Below are positions 4,923 through 5,683 of a DNA stretch of 5,683 bases, one piece after another (position 1 is the first letter of the stretch; each line of letters opens with the position of its first letter). The stretch comes from Acidimicrobiia bacterium (GTDB taxonomy: Bacteria > Actinomycetota > Acidimicrobiia > Spongiisociales > UBA5794). The translations under genes and the position numbers were made by a program. The notes below the pieces were generated by a model. The model was not told the origin of the DNA. It ran no database searches and saw nothing but the letters and a program-made list of their open reading frames with translations. Location of the stretch: positions 1-5,683 of the forward strand of contig JABDIW010000443.1 of assembly GCA_013003515.1 (NCBI GenBank), given 5' to 3'.

Positions 4923-5683
4923 TCAACCGTCTTGGCGCCAGCCCATCCACAGATCGCTGACGTTGGTTCCCGACGGGCCGGTGATCACCAGGGCATCAGC
5001 TGCGGCCAGCGCCGGATAGGCATCGTCATCGCCGAGGCTGCGGCGAGGGTCGAGGCCACCGGAGCGGATGATCTCTGCCGTGCGGTGAGTCACGATGGCG
5101 CCCGCCGCGTCGGTGGGGCCATCGATGCCGTCGGTGGCGAGAGCGGCGAAGACCGCAGGCACTCCCCCGTCGAGGGCGATGGCTCCGGCCAGCGCCGCCG
5201 ACTGGTTTCTCCCTCCGCGTCCATCGCCGGTGACGTTCATCGTGGTCTCGCCCGTCAGGACGGCCACGGTGCCACTCAGCGATTCACACATCGACGTCGC
5301 CGAGGCGATGGCGAATCCGCGCAGGTCCTCCGTCACGGCCCGGGCCGGGATGTCGAGCTCGCCGAGCCGCCGTACCGCAGCACTTGCAGCAAGGTGGCCA
5401 TCCGCGACGACCTCGCTGTGATGGTCGATGTCGCCGATGGCCGCAGGCTGGGCGGCTTCGAGATGGGCGACAACGGCCTCGGGTACGGCGTCCAACAGGT
5501 CGTGGTCACGGAGCACGCCGAGGGCGTCGGCCGGGCTCGAGCCCTCAGGCATCGTGGGTCCGGAGGCGATCGCCGAGGGAGGCGCCCCGGCGACGTCCGA
5601 GATGGTCAAGGTGACGGCATGACCGGATCGGGCGGCGGCGAGGAGCCGTCCATCCTTGATCTCGGAGAGATGACGGCGAACCG
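4923..5683 (-). CDS. Glycerate 2-kinase, MOFRL family (GckA/TtuD-like), C-terminal fragment
   Basis: The last 252 residues of an enzyme that phosphorylates D-glycerate with ATP to 2-phosphoglycerate, feeding glyoxylate, tartrate, hydroxypyruvate or serine carbon into lower glycolysis. The frame is open to the right edge, so the N-terminal 40-45% of a usual 420-450 residue protein is missing. Visible motifs in order: VRRHLSEIKDGRLLAAA at the very edge, LTISDVAGAPPSAIASGPT, LTGETTMNVTGDGRGGRNQS (around visible residues 143-161), ATDGIDGPTDAAGA (182-195) and TGPSGTNVSDLWMGW (234-248). The last three are hallmarks of the MOFRL domain. In the better-known members SDVPGD precedes the SGPT motif; here it is SDVAGA. 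The conserved N-terminal lysine of the active site lies outside the window. A TTG at 5609 is not the start, because family homology continues upstream of it. The gene is convergent with the ABC ATPase and unlikely to be related to it functionally. Confidence 0.92.
   Translation of the reverse strand, partial: VRRHLSEIKDGRLLAAARSGHAVTLTISDVAGAPPSAIASGPTMPEGSSPADALGVLRDHDLLDAVPEAVVAHLEAAQPAAIGDIDHHSEVVADGHLAASAAVRRLGELDIPARAVTEDLRGFAIASATSMCESLSGTVAVLTGETTMNVTGDGRGGRNQSAALAGAIALDGGVPAVFAALATDGIDGPTDAAGAIVTHRTAEIIRSGGLDPRRSLGDDDAYPALAAADALVITGPSGTNVSDLWMGWRQDG

Noticed and set aside
5428..5622. Short plus-strand frames opposite the glycerate kinase gene.
   Set aside because: They are antisense shadows of a frame with clear MOFRL-family motifs.
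1..5683. A defence island, mobile element, CRISPR array or other novel multi-gene system.
   Set aside because: All six genes belong to familiar families, and no direct-repeat array, transposase, integrase, toxin-antitoxin pair or unexplained gene was seen.

Overview
This is a high-GC (roughly 60-65%), densely packed bacterial stretch. G/C-ending codons, GTG and TTG starts, and gene families that recall actinobacteria (a FadD-type acyl-CoA ligase, a Thermus-like amylomaltase, a polar amino acid ABC transporter with a lipoprotein binding protein) suggest a high-GC actinobacterium, possibly of the Acidimicrobiia type. This placement is inference, because no rRNA or marker gene is present. The window looks like ordinary chromosome; I see no tRNA, rRNA, CRISPR array, insertion sequence or phage gene.

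Layout, left to right: (1) the N-terminal 80 codons of an AMP-binding acyl-CoA synthetase on the minus strand, running off the left edge; (2) a 95-bp divergent intergenic region with an 18-bp imperfect inverted repeat; (3) malQ (4-alpha-glucanotransferase) on the plus strand; (4) a small six-helix CDF-like cation transporter on the minus strand, convergent with malQ and sharing a CTAG tetramer that supplies both stop codons; (5) a short divergent region with a candidate promoter, an inverted repeat and possible Shine-Dalgarno-masking RNA structure; (6) a three-gene plus-strand operon for polar amino acid uptake: binding lipoprotein, a strong intercistronic hairpin, permease, and an ATPase whose ATG overlaps the permease stop; (7) on the minus strand, the C-terminal 252 residues of an MOFRL-type glycerate 2-kinase, running off the right edge. 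No gene-free stretch exceeds 300 bases.

The ABC genes form one functional unit: the lipoprotein captures an amino acid, the single permease type presumably homodimerises, and the ATPase powers transport. The hairpin after the binding-protein gene probably lets that gene be expressed above the membrane components. MalQ (maltodextrin/glycogen metabolism), the acyl-CoA ligase (fatty acid activation) and glycerate kinase (glycerate to 2-phosphoglycerate) are separate metabolic genes with no evident common pathway. I found no convincing previously undescribed system. The most interesting points are regulatory structures in the short intergenic regions and the altered metal site of the CDF-like protein.
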